A stretch of DNA of 64,000 nucleotides from Roseospira marina (lineage in GTDB: Bacteria > Pseudomonadota > Alphaproteobacteria > Rhodospirillales > Rhodospirillaceae), in NCBI RefSeq assembly GCF_014197855.1, contig NZ_JACIGJ010000015.1, positions 1-64,000 on the forward strand. Direction: 5' to 3'. Both the position numbers and the translations under genes were made by a program. Of this stretch, positions 63,676-64,000 are shown piece by piece. Every line of letters begins with the position of its first letter. Within the stretch, counting starts at the first letter, position 1. Under the pieces are notes generated by a model. The model was not told the origin of the DNA, made no database searches, and saw only the letters and a program-made list of their open reading frames with translations.

Positions 63676-64000
63676 GCCGCATCTCCCATGTTAGATTCGC
63701 TCATAACCGGCACCGGCGCGTTCAGAACGCGCTCGATGCCATGAAGCGTCCCACGCAGTGCCTCGATCTCCGCAAGCGCCTGGCGGCGATAAGCGTTCAC
63801 TGCCTCGGCGCACAGACCGTCGAGATTGTCGTCAATGAACACCACGATTCCGGGATCAAGCGCATCCAAGCTCTGCTTCAACTTCGACATGACCACGTTG
63901 AGCGTGGGGTTGATCTCCGACACAACGTCGATGACCCACCGCGTCTGATAGCCACCATTCATGTGCGTGACAAAGCCGGACACCTTGAACGTGAAGTCCT
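63672..64000 (-). CDS. Unknown protein, C-terminal part
   Basis: The frame is open at the right edge (D-F-T-F-K-V-S-G-F-V is read before the first possible internal start), so the gene likely begins beyond 64000. Visible: V-V-S-E-I-N-P-T-L-N-V-V-M-S-K-L, I-V-V-F-I-D-D-N-L and a helical end. Function unknown. Confidence 0.55.
   Translation of the reverse strand, partial: DFTFKVSGFVTHMNGGYQTRWVIDVVSEINPTLNVVMSKLKQSLDALDPGIVVFIDDNLDGLCAEAVNAYRRQALAEIEALRGTLHGIERVLNAPVPVMSESNMGDAA

Overview
The window looks like part of the genome of a large tailed phage (or phage-plasmid) with a GC-rich, probably alphaproteobacterial host. This rests on a lambda-like tail module and terminase-portal-capsid block, phage nucleotide-metabolism and recombination genes, dense overlapping genes (ATGA/TGATG junctions), a B12-dependent ribonucleotide reductase with ThyX, and a few promoter-like GCTANAAC elements like the Caulobacter housekeeping -10. 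The host is inferred, and neither genome end is visible.

Layout. 1-15.3 kb (minus): structural genes read right to left as TerS, TerL, portal, scaffold-like protein, major capsid protein, one unknown protein, a short tape-measure-type protein, lambda M-, L- and K-like proteins, a 1629-residue J-like tip protein and four tail-fibre or fibre-assembly proteins. Neck and tail-tube genes are not seen. 15.7-20.6 kb (minus): one tightly coupled operon with two ParB-fold proteins, small unknowns, a Tad2/DUF2829 anti-Thoeris candidate, an ABC ATPase, a HAD phosphatase, a GNAT and a winged-helix protein. The separate ATPase and GNAT resemble a split COG2401/Mom-like modification pair. 20.7-26.0 kb (plus): UvsW-like helicase, small ribbon-helix-helix-like proteins, dNMP kinase, a frame-disrupted kinase-like gene and a ParA/ParG-type pair. 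26.0-44.8 kb (almost all minus): accessory region of many small orphan genes separated by terminators, dispersed repeats and long non-coding stretches. It includes a four-gene paralogous array whose proteins all end in W-G-x-W, a strong structured-RNA candidate, and several genes broken by single-base frame changes. 44.8-64 kb (minus): metabolism and replication/repair: DUF4942, MazG-like, RtcB, P-loop kinase, dUTPase, ThyX, adenine methylase-like protein, NrdJ fused to glutaredoxin, RuvC-like resolvase, Rad50/SbcC- and Mre11/SbcD-like pair, and a large AAA ATPase.

The most striking feature is an 18-bp palindrome, consensus TAARTCA-N4-TGAYKTA, at 24 non-coding or gene-edge sites. Nearly all lie 0-110 bp upstream of a start codon, and in two cases the start codon is inside the palindrome. 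It links capsid, portal, terminase, ParB, helicase, RNR, Mre11, AAA and accessory genes, suggesting one phage-wide regulatory circuit. A second signal is a C-terminal W-G-x-W/F tail on six otherwise different proteins.

Work was by eye, without alignment or profile searches. Family names rest on visible motifs and gene order. Small-gene starts were chosen from Shine-Dalgarno spacing and overlaps.
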